A stretch of DNA of 64,000 bases from Candidatus Dechloromonas phosphorivorans (GTDB lineage: Bacteria > Pseudomonadota > Gammaproteobacteria > Burkholderiales > Rhodocyclaceae): positions 248,001 through 312,000 of the forward strand of contig JADJMS010000047.1 in the NCBI GenBank assembly GCA_016709495.1. The letters run 5' to 3'. This document shows positions 1 through 9,563 of the stretch, one piece after another. Every line of letters begins with the position of its first letter. Position 1 is the first letter of the stretch. The notes beneath the pieces are model-generated. The model did not search any database. It was not told where the DNA came from and worked only from the letters and a program-made list of their open reading frames with translations. The position numbers were made by a program, and so were the translations under genes.

Positions 1-822
1 GTCATTCTCGACCTTGGCGATCTGGTTGGCGTAACGGGTAGCCTGCTCCATGGCATCCTCCAGTTGTGCGCGAACGTCAGCCGGCAAACCATCCCAGAAC
101 TTCTTGTTCACGATAACGGCGTAACCCAGATAACCGTGGTCGGTAATCGTCAAATGTTTCTGTACTTCGTGCATTTTTTGCGTATAGAGATTGGAGATCG
201 GGTTCTCTGTGCCATCAACCACGCCAGTCTGCAGCGCCTGATAAACCTCGGAGAAAGCCATCACTTGCGGCAAACCGCCAAGCGCACGAATTTCTTCTTC
301 CAGCACCTTGGAGGACTGAATGCAGCTTCTTACCCTTGAGGTCAGCCGGCGACTTGATCGGTGAGTTCAGGAGAATGATTTGAAACCGTTATCCCAGTAA
401 CCAAGACCGCGAATGCCTTTGGGTTCTAGTTTGGCCATCAGCTGCTTGCCGACAGCACCATTGGTTACCTTGCGCAGATCATCGTAGCTGCTGAAGATGA
501 ACGGCAGATCGAAAACTTCAAACTCCTTGACACCCAGAGGACCAAACTTGGCCAGCGACGGTGCCAACATCTGGACAGCGCCCAGTTGCAGAGCTTCCAT
601 TTCTTCCTTGTCCTTGTACAAGGTCGAATTGGCATAAACCTCGACCTTGACCTTGCCCTTGGTCAGTTCGCCAGCTTTCTTGGCGAACATTTCTGCAGCC
701 TTGCCTTTCGGCGTATCGGCAGAAACGACATGGCTGAATTTGATAACGATTGGTTGTTGCGCATACACCGCAAAAGAAAGGGCACCGGCAAACAGGCCCA
801 CCAGAAGTTTGGAAACTTTCAT
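1..822 (-). pseudogene. dctP: TRAP-type C4-dicarboxylate binding protein DctP, frameshifted and cut by the window edge
   Basis: This is the periplasmic substrate-binding subunit of a TRAP dicarboxylate transporter. I start it at the ATG at 822 (MKVSKLLVGLFAG), which has a GGAGAAAAT ribosome site and opens a signal peptide ending near AYAQQ. The mature part (VIKFSHVVSADTPKGKAA, then GYWDNGF) is typical of DctP. The frame closes at 367, but homology continues in another frame (SPIKSPADLKGKK) and then in a third (QSSKVLEEEIRALG, later VVDGTENPISN) to the window edge. The first shift fits loss of one A from an A-run near 376. The second fits loss of GC near 327. The lesions may be sequencing errors or real decay. 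The small and large membrane subunits are not in the window. A dyad shared with the dctA promoter lies 80 to 98 bases upstream. Confidence 0.85.
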
Positions 823-901
823 TATTTTCTCCTCCAGAAGTTGGGTAGCTGAATTTGAATTTCGCATGAGTGAAAGTATTACGAAAGATGTAACTGATTC
901 A

Positions 902-920
902 TATTGTGGTTTTCCACAAG
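902..920. promoter_or_regulatory. Dyad operator upstream of dctP
   Basis: TATTGTGGTTTTCCACAAG contains an inverted repeat (TTGTGG, four bases, CCACAA) centred about 89 bases before the dctP start. The same 19 bases occur at 2440-2458 in the dctA/dctS intergenic region and nowhere else that I noticed. I infer a binding site for the adjacent LuxR-type response regulator DctR. Confidence 0.6.
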
Positions 921-945
921 TCGCTAAATCATGCACCCAAAATGC

Positions 946-977
946 AAAAAACCGCCAGACTTGCTGGCGGTTTTTTT
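946..977 (-). terminator. Rho-independent terminator of dctA
   Basis: The stem ACCGCCAG / CTGGCGGT has a five-base loop and is flanked by an A-run on one side and seven Ts on the other. It can therefore act in both directions. It lies just past the dctA stop codon. Confidence 0.8.
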
Positions 978-995
978 AAGGAAGAATCGGCTCAA

Positions 996-2345
996 TCAGT
1001 TATGTTCAATGATAGGGCGTGGGCTGTGCGGAATTTCGATATCCGGCGCATCATCAAGCACCAGTTCAGGAAAGTCTGCTTCGTCCTGAGTTTCATTATT
1101 GAGCACAGCCGTCAAACGATCGGTATCCAAAGCTTTCACCCACTTGGCAACTACCAGCGTCGCTACGCTGTTACCGATGAAGTTGGTCAGCGCACGGGCT
1201 TCCGACATGAAGCGGTCGATGCCGAGAATCAGCGCCAGACCAGCCACCGGTACTGTCCCCACCGCTGAAAGCGTTGCTGCCAGCACAATGAAACCGCTAC
1301 CGGTTACACCTGCAGCCCCTTTTGAAGTCAGCAGCAAAATTGCCAGCAGCGTGATCTGTTGTGTCAGATCCATCGGTGTATTCGTTGCCTGAGCAATGAA
1401 TACTGCAGCCATAGTCAAGTAGATCGCAGTGCCATCCAGATTGAAGGAATAACCCGTCGGCACAACCAGACCAACTACAGACTTCTCGGCACCGGCATTT
1501 TCCATCTTGGCCATCAAACGCGGCAAGGCGGATTCAGAGGAAGAAGTACCCAACACCAGGAACAGCTCTTCTTTGATGTACTTGATCAACTTGAAGATAG
1601 AGAAACCGTGCAATGCTGCAATGCTGCCAAGCACACAAACTATAAAGATGACGCAGGTTGTGTAGAAGGCACCCATCAAGCTGATCAATTGCGTCAGGCT
1701 GCCGAGACCGTGCTTGCCGATGGTGTAAGCCATCGCACCGAAGGCACCAATTGGCGCAACTTTCATGATCACACCAACGATGCCAAACAGCACATGCGAC
1801 AGCTTTTCAATCAGATCAAAAACCGGTTTGCCACGCTCACCAAAGGCATGCATGGCATAGCCGAAGAGGATCGAAAAGAACAGCACCTGCAGCATGTCGC
1901 CCTTGGCAAAGGCATCCACCACGCTGGTCGGAATGATGTTCATCAGGAAATCAGCCGTCGATTGCATCTTGCCCGGCTCGGCGTACTTGGCAATGCTCTT
2001 GGTATCCAGCGTCGAAACATCGACATTCATGCCGACACCGGGTTGCCAAAGATTGACGACAACCAGACCAATCACCAGAGCAACCGTGCTGACAATTTCA
2101 AAATAGAGCACGGCGAGGCCGCCCGTCTTGCCGACCTTCTTCATGTCTTCCATGCCGGCGATACCGACAACGATGGTGCAGAAGATGATCGGGGCGATGA
2201 TCATTTTGATCAATCGAATGAAGCCATCACCCAAGGGTTTCATTGCCGCCCCCGTATCCGGATAGAAATGCCCGAGCAGCACACCAATCACAATGGCCAC
2301 AATGACCTGAAAATACAGACTCTTATAAACTGCTTTTTTAGCCAT
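996..2345 (-). CDS. dctA: C4-dicarboxylate/H+ symporter DctA
   Basis: This is an inner-membrane symporter of the dicarboxylate/amino acid:cation family, importing succinate, fumarate and malate. The protein has 449 residues from the chosen ATG (MAKKAVYKSLYFQ), which has AAGGAGCT ahead of it; an upstream in-frame ATG near 2408 has no ribosome site. Hallmarks are multiple hydrophobic segments, the serine-rich re-entrant loop (LGTSSSESALPRL) and the transport-core motifs GYSFNLDGT and SKGAAGVTGSGF. It diverges from the dctS kinase gene across a 152-base gap holding dyads shared with dctP. This placement suggests that one two-component system controls both a TRAP and a DctA dicarboxylate importer. 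Confidence 0.95.
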   Translation of the reverse strand: MAKKAVYKSLYFQVIVAIVIGVLLGHFYPDTGAAMKPLGDGFIRLIKMIIAPIIFCTIVVGIAGMEDMKKVGKTGGLAVLYFEIVSTVALVIGLVVVNLWQPGVGMNVDVSTLDTKSIAKYAEPGKMQSTADFLMNIIPTSVVDAFAKGDMLQVLFFSILFGYAMHAFGERGKPVFDLIEKLSHVLFGIVGVIMKVAPIGAFGAMAYTIGKHGLGSLTQLISLMGAFYTTCVIFIVCVLGSIAALHGFSIFKLIKYIKEELFLVLGTSSSESALPRLMAKMENAGAEKSVVGLVVPTGYSFNLDGTAIYLTMAAVFIAQATNTPMDLTQQITLLAILLLTSKGAAGVTGSGFIVLAATLSAVGTVPVAGLALILGIDRFMSEARALTNFIGNSVATLVVAKWVKALDTDRLTAVLNNETQDEADFPELVLDDAPDIEIPHSPRPIIEHN

Positions 2346-2425
2346 CGCGACGAGCTCCTTTAATGGCGACCAGTGGAATATCCAAAATTCAGGCGGCAGT
2401 ATCGGCACTAATGGCGATTCAAACC

Positions 2426-2458
2426 ATTGTGGCTTTCCGTATTGTGGTTTTCCACAAG
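2426..2458. promoter_or_regulatory. Tandem operator between dctA and dctS
   Basis: Two 15-base direct repeats, ATTGTGGCTTTCCGT (2426-2440) and ATTGTGGTTTTCCAC (2441-2455), lie head to tail. The second is part of the 19-bp dyad identical to the one before dctP. The site is about 100 bases from the dctA start and about 50 bases from the dctS start, so one regulator could serve both promoters. Confidence 0.55.
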
Positions 2459-2497
2459 AGACGAAAAAGTCAGAGTCTGCCGGGTTAGGATTCCACC

Positions 2498-4475
2498 ATG
2501 TTGCAGATAACCCGCCCCACCAACACCCGCCAACTGCGCTGGTTTCTTGCGTTACCCAAACTGGGCATCGTGCTTTTGCTCGCGGCCGTCATTGCGCTGC
2601 TCTGGATGCTGCATCAGAACGAACTGGAGGAAGAGCGTGCTGGTCTGATCAAAGATGTACTCTGGCTTGAACAAAACTTGCGCTTCCAACTGAACGGCAA
2701 TGAAGAACGCCTGCAACAACTGGCCGCTGATCTCGGCGGAAATAACGATCGCAAGCGTACATTCCGACTTCGGGCAGGACATATCCTGGCAAACAACCCG
2801 GAAATTTCACACCTGCTTTGGCTTGACGCCAAACGCACGATTATTAATTCACTGCCCGCAGGAGAATCGCCAGATAGTGAAATGGAAAGCTTCGGTCCGG
2901 CCACGACCCAAAAAACCTTCGAGCTTGCCCAACGCCTCGGTAAACGTGTTTATAGCGAACCCTTTCTACTCAGTGGCAATGTTGCTCACTTTGAAATGGC
3001 TGCCCCAATTTACGTTGACCGTCGCTTCGTCGGCGAACTGATTGCCATCTATCCCCTGCAAACCTTGTTGAACGATCATGTTCCCTGGTGGTTTGCCGAA
3101 AAATATCGCGTGATCGTTGTTGATGAAAACGACACCCAGTTTGCCGCCAAATCGAATATCGAAGGCACACCCAGCATTTCCTACGACCTGCCATTCGACC
3201 CGCCCGGTTATGGCCTGAAACTTCGCGTCACCAGTTACAAGAGTGCGGTCAATCCTGTCCAAAGACTGTTGGCTGCTGCCATCATCATCCTTGCTGCTGG
3301 CGTATTCTGGAGCCTTTGGATCGTCCGCGACCTGATGAAAAAACGCTCGCAAGCCGAGCAGGCTTTACGTGCTGAACATGCATTTCGTACCGCGATGGAG
3401 GATTCATTAACGGTTGGTATGCGCGCCCGTGATCTCCAAGGTCGCGTCATTTACGTCAATCCTGCCTTCTGCAAAATAACCGGTTTCAGCCGTGAAGAAC
3501 TGGTCGGCACTACACCACCGATGGCATATTGGGTGCCGGAACAAATCGACGAGACCTTCGCTTTGCATCAAGCTGTCCTGGCCGGCAATGCACCAAAGGA
3601 AGGGTTCGAAATCACTTTTCAGCGCAAGAATGGTGAGCATTTTGAGGCGCTGGTATACGAAGCCAAACTGATCGACGGTAACGGCCAGCACACCGGCTGG
3701 ATGGCCTCAGTACTTGACATCAGCGAACGCAAGCGCACCGAAGAACTGGCGCGGCAGCAACAGGAACAACTGCAATTCACCGCCCGGCTGGTCACCATGG
3801 GCGAAATGGCCTCAACCTTAGCCCATGAGCTTAACCAGCCGCTGGCAGCGATCGCCAGTTACAACACGGGCTGCCTGAATTTAATGAGCAGCGCTGACTT
3901 CAAAGTTGATGAAATCCGGCCGGCACTGGAAAAAATTGGCACCCAAGCTCAGCGGGCCGGCAAAATCATTCGCCGCGTTCACGACTTTGTACGCAAGAGT
4001 GAGCCAAAGCGCGCCCTGCCAAATCGCCGACGTCATTGACGAGTGCCTGGGCTTTATCGAGGCTGACGCCCGCAAACGCCACGTCCATATTGAATGCAAA
4101 ACCCCTGCGTTACCGGACGTACTGGCTGATCGCCTGATGCTGGAACAGGTTTTGCTGAATCTGATTCGAAACGGCATGGACGCCATGAGCGAAGTTGCCG
4201 AGCCAGAGCGCCTGTTGAACATAAGCGTCATCTGCCGCGCAGAGGAGGTTGAAATTCAGGTAAGCGATCAGGGCTGCGGCATTCCCGCCGAGGTGAAGGA
4301 CAAGTTATTTACCGCATTTTTCACCACCAAGCCCGATGGCATGGGTATTGGCCTGTCTATTTGCCGCTCGATCATTGAATTTCACCGTGGCCGCCTGTGG
4401 GCGGAAGACAACCCCAAAAGTGCGACAGGAAGCGGTACGATATTTCACCTCACCCTGCCGTTGGAGCACACATGA
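2498..4475 (+). pseudogene. dctS: Dicarboxylate sensor histidine kinase DctS, frameshifted
   Basis: The predicted protein has a membrane segment near residues 20-40, a periplasmic sensor region, a second membrane segment near 255-275, a PAS domain (about 295-420), a HisKA box with His443 in LAHELNQPLAAIAS, and an ATPase domain with DQGCGIP and GMGIGLSI. This is the DctS/DctB type of kinase that reads external C4-dicarboxylates. The first frame stops at 4039, while the ATPase part is in another frame starting with APCQIADVIDECLG. The switch falls at about 4000-4015 in a GCGCGCCC stretch, so one base is missing or two are extra. Start ATG 2498 has a weak AGGA. The end overlaps dctR by ATGA, so the two are translationally coupled. 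The frameshift may be a sequence error, because both halves look well conserved. Confidence 0.85.
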
Positions 4476-5074
4476 ACACACCGCAAGCTCATCTGGTCGA
4501 TGACGATGAAGCCATCCGCGATGCGCTTTCCTGGCTTCTCAAATCACGTGGCATCCCAAGCACCACTTACGCCAGCGCAGAGGATTTCCTCGCCGCCTGG
4601 ACGCCCGAGCTATCCGGTTGCGTCGTACTCGACATGCGCATGACCGGCATGACCGGCCTGGACTGCTTTGACCGCTTGCAGGAAATGAATTCAAAAATGC
4701 CGGTGATTTTTTTGACCGGTCACGGCGATGTCCCCCTGGCCGTCGCCATGCTGAAAAAAGGTGCTTTCGATTTTTTCGAAAAACCATTAAACGATAACGA
4801 GTTGGCAAACCGTGTTGCAGAAGCCATTGAACACCATGCTCAGCAACGCGAAAGCCATGCGTCTACAGATTCAGTCAATCGGCGGCTGTCCAGCCTGACC
4901 ACGCGCGAAAAACAGATCATGGACTATGTACTGGCTGGCAAGCTGAATAAAATCATCGCTTATGAACTCAACATCAGCATGCGCACCGTTGAAGTGCACC
5001 GCGCCAATATATTCGACAAAATGCAGGTAAAAACCGCAGTTGATTTGGTAAATTTACTCAAACCTGCACGCTAA
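4472..5074 (+). CDS. dctR: FixJ/LuxR-type response regulator DctR
   Basis: This 200-residue response regulator has an N-terminal receiver domain (acidic pocket in HLVDDDEAIRDAL, phospho-Asp in CVVLDMRMTGMTGLDC, and the KP pair in FFEKPLNDNEL). Its C-terminal LuxR-type helix-turn-helix reads LTTREKQIMDYVLAGKLNKI. It is the FixJ/DctR class, not the sigma-54 NtrC class. Its start overlaps the kinase stop codon. Together with DctS it should switch on dicarboxylate uptake genes. The repeated dyads before dctP and dctA are the likely targets, which is inference from position. Confidence 0.9.
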   Translation: MNTPQAHLVDDDEAIRDALSWLLKSRGIPSTTYASAEDFLAAWTPELSGCVVLDMRMTGMTGLDCFDRLQEMNSKMPVIFLTGHGDVPLAVAMLKKGAFDFFEKPLNDNELANRVAEAIEHHAQQRESHASTDSVNRRLSSLTTREKQIMDYVLAGKLNKIIAYELNISMRTVEVHRANIFDKMQVKTAVDLVNLLKPAR

Positions 5075-5193
5075 CCCTTCCCTAAGCGTTTTTTTTTCGC
5101 TAGCATCTTGCGACACACTCCTGCGTCATTTCAGACGCCAGATTTTTAACCGCGCACACCCTTTCGCGTTACCCATTTTCACGAGGCATCTCA

Positions 5194-5520
5194 ATGAGCG
5201 AGCATATCCATTACGTCACCGATGACACCTTTGAATCCGAAGTGTTGCAATCGCAGCAGCCGGTTCTGGTTGATTACTGGGCCGAGTGGTGCGGTCCTTG
5301 CAAAATGATCGCTCCTATCCTCGACGAAATCGCCAAGGATTATGCCGGCAAACTCAAGGTCGCCAAGGTCAACATTGATGACAACCAAGCCACACCGGCC
5401 AAATTTGGCATCCGCGGCATCCCGACCCTGATGATTTTCAAGAACGGCAACGTCGAAGCTACCAAGGTCGGCGCGCTGTCCAAATCACAACTCGCTGCCT
5501 TTATTGACAGCAACCTCTAA
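5194..5520 (+). CDS. trxA: Thioredoxin 1
   Basis: This is a cytoplasmic disulfide reductase of 108 residues, the full family length. It carries the active site WAEWCGPCK and the cis-proline loop in RGIPTLMIF. It precedes rho, an arrangement common in proteobacteria. The start ATG follows an AGGCAT-type weak ribosome site. Nothing is unusual in the protein. Confidence 0.97.
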   Translation: MSEHIHYVTDDTFESEVLQSQQPVLVDYWAEWCGPCKMIAPILDEIAKDYAGKLKVAKVNIDDNQATPAKFGIRGIPTLMIFKNGNVEATKVGALSKSQLAAFIDSNL

Positions 5521-5534
5521 TCTACGTACTCTCC

Positions 5535-5565
5535 CGGCCTGAAGGTTTTAAAAATCTTCAGGCCG
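5535..5565 (+). terminator. Hairpin after trxA
   Basis: The perfect 10-bp stem CGGCCTGAAG / CTTCAGGCCG has an AT-rich loop and begins 14 bases after the trxA stop. There is no following T-run, so it could be a Rho-dependent processing hairpin or part of the rho leader rather than a classic terminator. Confidence 0.5.
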
Positions 5566-5670
5566 ACGCAACGGCAATCTGCCGGCGTCATCCCCCCACC
5601 CTCGCAATATGCACCCCTCGGCCCCGGCATCTGACCGGCCCCCTGCAGGTGCCCCCCCCACCTAGAACAC

Positions 5671-6930
5671 ATGCAACTTTCTGAACTCAAGACGCATCAC
5701 GTCGGCAAACTGCTCGACATGGCAACCACCTCCGGTATCGAGAATGCCAACCGGATGCGCAAGCAAGAACTGATTTACGCCATCCTCAAGCACGAAGCAA
5801 AATCTGGCGCCACAATTTATGGCGACGGCACGCTTGAAGTGCTCTCCGATGGCTATGGTTTCCTGCGCTCGCCGGACACTTCCTACCTCGCCAATCCGGA
5901 CGACATTTACGTGTCACCTTCGCAAGTGCGCCGCTTCAATCTGCGCACTGGCGATACGATTGCCGGCGAAATCCGCACGCCCAAGGAAGGTGAGCGCTAC
6001 GTAGCGCTAACCAAACTTGAGAGCATCAACGGTTTTCCGCCGGAAGCAAACAAGAACAAGATCATGTTCGAGAACCTGACACCGCTGCACCCGACGCGCA
6101 TGCTGCGCCTGGAGCGCGACATCAAGTCAGAAGAGAACATCACCAGTCGCGTTATCGACATGATCGCCCCGGTTGGCGCTGGTCAGCGCGGTTTGCTGGT
6201 CGCCCCGCCTAAAACCGGCAAAACGGTCATGCTGCAAAACATCGCCCACGCCATTACGGCAAATCATCCAGATGTAATTCTGATTGTGCTGCTGATCGAC
6301 GAGCGCCCGGAAGAAGTCACCGAAATGACGCGCACCGTCAAAGGTGAAGTCGTTGCCTCAACCTTCGACGAACCAGCCACCCGCCACGTTGCCGTGGCTG
6401 AAATGGTTATTGAAAAGGCCAAGCGACTGGTTGAGCACAAGCGTGATGTCGTCATCCTGCTCGACTCGATTACCCGCCTCGCCCGCGCCTACAATACAGT
6501 CCAGCCAGCATCCGGCAAGGTGCTGACGGGGGGCGTCGATGCCAATGCCCTGCAGAAACCGAAACGTTTCTTTGGCGCCGCACGTAACATCGAGGAAGGC
6601 GGTTCGCTGACCATTATCGCTACGGCGTTGATCGACACGGGATCGCGAATGGACGATGTGATTTACGAAGAGTTCAAAGGCACCGGCAACGCCGAAATCC
6701 ATCTTGACCGCCGCATGGCTGAAAAGCGCATGTACCCGGCAATCAACGTTAATCGCTCTGGCACGCGCCGCGAAGAGTTGCTGCTCAAACCCGACGTTTT
6801 GCAAAAAATGTGGGTCTTGCGCAAGCTTTGTTACCCGATGGACGACCTCGAAGCGATGGAGTTCCTGCTCGACAAGGTCAAATCGACCAAGGGTAATGCC
6901 GAATTCTTCGACGCCATGCGTCGCGGCTAA
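5671..6930 (+). CDS. rho: Transcription termination factor Rho
   Basis: Hexameric RNA helicase of 419 residues, the standard length. It has an N-terminal Rho_N helical region (MQLSELKTHHVGKLLDMA), a cold-shock-like RNA-binding domain (GYGFLRSPDTSYL), and a RecA-like ATPase core with Walker A PPKTGKTVML and Walker B ILIVLLIDERPEEV. The Q/R-loop region follows (TGGVDANALQKPKRFFGAARN). The 150-base leader between trxA and rho is C-rich (runs of C at 5590-5660). C-rich RNA is the preferred Rho target, so autoregulation by Rho is plausible but not shown. Confidence 0.98.
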   Translation: MQLSELKTHHVGKLLDMATTSGIENANRMRKQELIYAILKHEAKSGATIYGDGTLEVLSDGYGFLRSPDTSYLANPDDIYVSPSQVRRFNLRTGDTIAGEIRTPKEGERYVALTKLESINGFPPEANKNKIMFENLTPLHPTRMLRLERDIKSEENITSRVIDMIAPVGAGQRGLLVAPPKTGKTVMLQNIAHAITANHPDVILIVLLIDERPEEVTEMTRTVKGEVVASTFDEPATRHVAVAEMVIEKAKRLVEHKRDVVILLDSITRLARAYNTVQPASGKVLTGGVDANALQKPKRFFGAARNIEEGGSLTIIATALIDTGSRMDDVIYEEFKGTGNAEIHLDRRMAEKRMYPAINVNRSGTRREELLLKPDVLQKMWVLRKLCYPMDDLEAMEFLLDKVKSTKGNAEFFDAMRRG

Positions 6931-6944
6931 ACCACCGATTTATA

Positions 6945-6973
6945 TTGCAAATGCGTGATTATTCGAGGATAAT
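6945..6973 (+). promoter_or_regulatory. Sigma-70 promoter for rpmE
   Basis: TTGCAA (6945-6950) and GATAAT (6968-6973) are separated by exactly 17 bases, about 55 bases before the rpmE start. This is close to the sigma-70 consensus. Confidence 0.6.
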
Positions 6974-7027
6974 CTTGCGTTTTCCAGATCGGCCACATCC
7001 GCCGATCGCGTAACGAAAGGACTAGAA

Positions 7028-7252
7028 GTGAAAGCAAATATCCACCCAGACTACAATGAGATCACCGTTACCTGCTCCTGCGGTAGCGTCATCACGACCC
7101 GCTCGACCATGAAAAAAGACCTGCACGTTGAAGTCTGCGCCATGTGCCATCCGTTCTACACCGGCAAACAGAAGATCGTTGACACCGCAGGCCGCGTTGA
7201 GCGCTTCAACCAGAAGTTTGGCAGCATGATGCGCAACAAGGCTGCTTCCTGA
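7028..7252 (+). CDS. rpmE: Ribosomal protein L31 (zinc-binding form)
   Basis: This 74-residue large-subunit protein is of the C+ form, with zinc ligands in TCSCGS and EVCAMCHPF and the conserved FYTGKQKIVDTAGRVERF stretch. It starts at GTG with AAAGGA seven bases upstream. The Cys-containing form is normally the zinc-replete paralogue. No Cys-less copy is in the window. A strong terminator follows. Confidence 0.96.
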   Translation: MKANIHPDYNEITVTCSCGSVITTRSTMKKDLHVEVCAMCHPFYTGKQKIVDTAGRVERFNQKFGSMMRNKAAS

Positions 7253-7272
7253 TTAGCCTGACGCCTACGAAG

Positions 7273-7298
7273 AAAGGCAGCCGTCAGGCTGCCTTTTT
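7273..7298 (+). terminator. Terminator after rpmE
   Basis: The stem AAAGGCAGCC / GGCTGCCTTT with loop GTCA runs into a T-rich tail. It lies about 20 bases past the rpmE stop and just before the next start codon. Confidence 0.85.
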
Positions 7299-7312
7299 CT
7301 TTTCTGGCCAAA

Positions 7313-8944
7313 ATGTCTGAATCGTCAAACCTGAAAGCCTTGCTCCAGCGCGGCATCCGCCTACCGCCGGTCGGCTGGGTTCTGGCCGGCATGCTTGCTT
7401 TTTATGTGCTGGCCGGCCTTTTCGGTCGCGACCCGTGGAAGGGCGAAGACGCCATCCACATCGGCACCGCCTGGCACATGCTGAGTCATGGCGACTGGCT
7501 TTCGCCCGACCTCGCCGGCCGCGCCTTCCACGAACCGCCGCTCTATTACTGGAGTGCAGCCATCACCGGCAAGATTTTCGGCTGGTTGCTGCCGATGCAC
7601 GAGGCGCTGCGCCTGGCCAGCGGCATTTGGGTCACGCTGACCCTGATGGCCCTTTATTACGCAGCGCGTGAAATTTATGGTCAAGACAGCGCAGCGGCAA
7701 GCCCACTGCTACTTGCCGGTTGCGCCGGCCTGATTTTGCATGCGCACGATGCGCAACCCATGCTGATCGGACTTGCAGCCTACAGTGGTGCCCTCGGGGC
7801 ATTGGCCGCGATTGGTCGCCGGCCCCGCCTGACCGGTGTTTTCTACGGCCTTGCCATTGCTGGCTGCCTGCTTGGCACCGGCATAGCGCCAACCCTGCCG
7901 CTTCTGGCGATCGCACCGCTTGCCTGGTGGCTTTCACCGGATCGACCCAAAGCCTTGCAGACACTGGCTATCGGGCTCACTATCGCGACCGTCCTCAGCC
8001 TGCCCTGGCCACTGCTACTGCTTGCGCTTGAACCATCACGCTTTCACGGCTGGCTGAACACCGAACTGGTCCCGCTCAGAACATCGTTCTCTTTCGGCGG
8101 CGCCGGACGTTTTCTCGCCATGCTGCCGTGGTTTGCCTTCCCAGCCTTGCCGCTGGCCGGCTGGACTTTATGGACACGGCGCAAGGCGCTGGCCGAAATG
8201 CCGCAACTTCTGCCCCTCGGTTTTTTGCTACTGACCTTCCTGATGCTGGCCCTGGCCTACCGCCCCCGCGAAATTCCCGCATTACTCATGCTCCCGCCGC
8301 TGGCACTGCTCGCCACGCCCGGTGCGCTGACCCTGCGCCGTGGTGCTGCGAATGCTTTCGACTGGTTTGGCATGATGACCTTTACTTTTTTTGTCGGCAT
8401 CGTCTGGCTCGGCTGGTCTGCCATGGCACTCGGTTGGCCGACCAGACTGGCTGGCCGGGTCGTTATTCTGCGTCCCGGATTTGTGGGCCATTTTGACCTC
8501 ATCGCCTTCGCCATCGGTATTTTTGCGACCTGTTGGTGGATTTGGCTGATCATCACCGCGCCCCGCTCGCCGTATCGTAGCCTGACACACTGGACGATGG
8601 GCTTCACGACCCTATGGTTACTAGCGACCACCCTGATCCTGCCCTGGTTCGACTATGGCAAAAGCTATCGCCCGGTAGCTCAGGAAATCGCCAAAATTCT
8701 ACCTAGCGCACCGGGTTGTGTTGCCGAACGAGGCTTGACCGATACGCATCGCGCCTCACTCGCCTATTTCGTCGGGATCGAGCCGCTACTTGCCGAATCA
8801 ACAGCCGGCAAGCACTGCAACTGGCTACTGGTAACTGGCGACTCACGACCAGAACTGGCAGCCCCAAGCGGCAAGTGGACCCTGGTTTGGGAGGGCCACC
8901 GCCCCGGCGACCGCAAGGAAAAATTCCGCCTTTTCAAACGTTGA
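7313..8944 (+). CDS. Family-39 (ArnT/PMT-like) membrane glycosyltransferase
   Basis: This 543-residue protein has about a dozen hydrophobic segments. Near the N-terminus is the GT-C signature region (FGRDPWKGEDAIHIGTAWHM and then FHEPPLYYWSAA), as in dolichyl-phosphate-mannose transferases and ArnT. Such enzymes use a polyprenyl-phosphate sugar and transfer the sugar on the periplasmic face to lipid A, glycans or proteins. A short soluble C-terminal part follows from about residue 450. The gene is monocistronic between rpmE and the convergent orn. The acceptor cannot be told from the sequence. Its stop codon lies inside one copy of the repeated 13-mer described in the findings. Confidence 0.75.
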   Translation: MSESSNLKALLQRGIRLPPVGWVLAGMLAFYVLAGLFGRDPWKGEDAIHIGTAWHMLSHGDWLSPDLAGRAFHEPPLYYWSAAITGKIFGWLLPMHEALRLASGIWVTLTLMALYYAAREIYGQDSAAASPLLLAGCAGLILHAHDAQPMLIGLAAYSGALGALAAIGRRPRLTGVFYGLAIAGCLLGTGIAPTLPLLAIAPLAWWLSPDRPKALQTLAIGLTIATVLSLPWPLLLLALEPSRFHGWLNTELVPLRTSFSFGGAGRFLAMLPWFAFPALPLAGWTLWTRRKALAEMPQLLPLGFLLLTFLMLALAYRPREIPALLMLPPLALLATPGALTLRRGAANAFDWFGMMTFTFFVGIVWLGWSAMALGWPTRLAGRVVILRPGFVGHFDLIAFAIGIFATCWWIWLIITAPRSPYRSLTHWTMGFTTLWLLATTLILPWFDYGKSYRPVAQEIAKILPSAPGCVAERGLTDTHRASLAYFVGIEPLLAESTAGKHCNWLLVTGDSRPELAAPSGKWTLVWEGHRPGDRKEKFRLFKR

Positions 8945-8962
8945 CCGTAACAGTTTGGTGTA

Positions 8963-9508
8963 TCAGCCCTTCAAAAAGTGCTCGCGGTAATACTTGAGTT
9001 CATCGATCGATTCATAAATATCGGCCAGTGCCGTATGCCGGCCCTTTTTTTTGAAGCCTTTGTAGATTTCCGGCTGCCAGCGCTTGCATAACTCTTTCAA
9101 GGTACTGACATCCAGATTGCGGTAGTGGAAAAACGCCTCCAGTTCAGGCATGTAGCGCGCCATGAAGCGGCGGTCCTGGCCGATGGTATTGCCGCACATT
9201 GGCGAATGGCCCTTGGATGAGTGACGTTTGAGAAATTCCATGGCGGCAGCCGCTACTGCAGCCTCATCCATGTTTGACGCTTTGACTTTATCGATGAGAC
9301 CGGAACGCCCGTGCGTTTTCTGGTTCCAGTCATCCATGGCGGCAAGCGTTTCATCCGACTGATGGACCACCCAGGACGGTGATTCAGCAACCAGTTCCAG
9401 CTCGGAATTGGTGACGACCATCGCCATTTCAATAATTCGGTCGCCATCCGGGTTCAAACCGGTCATTTCCATGTCCAGCCAGACGAGGTTGTTTGCGTTG
9501 CCTGCCAT
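8963..9508 (-). CDS. orn: Oligoribonuclease
   Basis: 3'-to-5' exoribonuclease of the DEDDh family that finishes RNA decay by clearing di- and short oligonucleotides, including pGpG from c-di-GMP breakdown. The length of 181 residues is normal. Motifs seen are the first Asp/Glu pair in WLDMEMTGLNPDGDRIIE, CGNTIGQDRRFMARYMPELE, and the last His/Asp in GRHTALADIYESI. It is divergent from the M48 protease gene and convergent with the glycosyltransferase gene. Confidence 0.97.
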   Translation of the reverse strand: MAGNANNLVWLDMEMTGLNPDGDRIIEMAMVVTNSELELVAESPSWVVHQSDETLAAMDDWNQKTHGRSGLIDKVKASNMDEAAVAAAAMEFLKRHSSKGHSPMCGNTIGQDRRFMARYMPELEAFFHYRNLDVSTLKELCKRWQPEIYKGFKKKGRHTALADIYESIDELKYYREHFLKG

Positions 9509-9563
9509 ATAATTGCCTGATTACGTAAAAACCAGAATTTTCTCACAGCTTGCCATCCAACTC

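Noticed and set aside
1359..2363. Long open frame on the strand opposite dctA
   Set aside because: It is wholly inside the well-conserved dctA gene. The protein has no recognisable domain and a His/Gln/Asn-rich composition expected of an antisense shadow.
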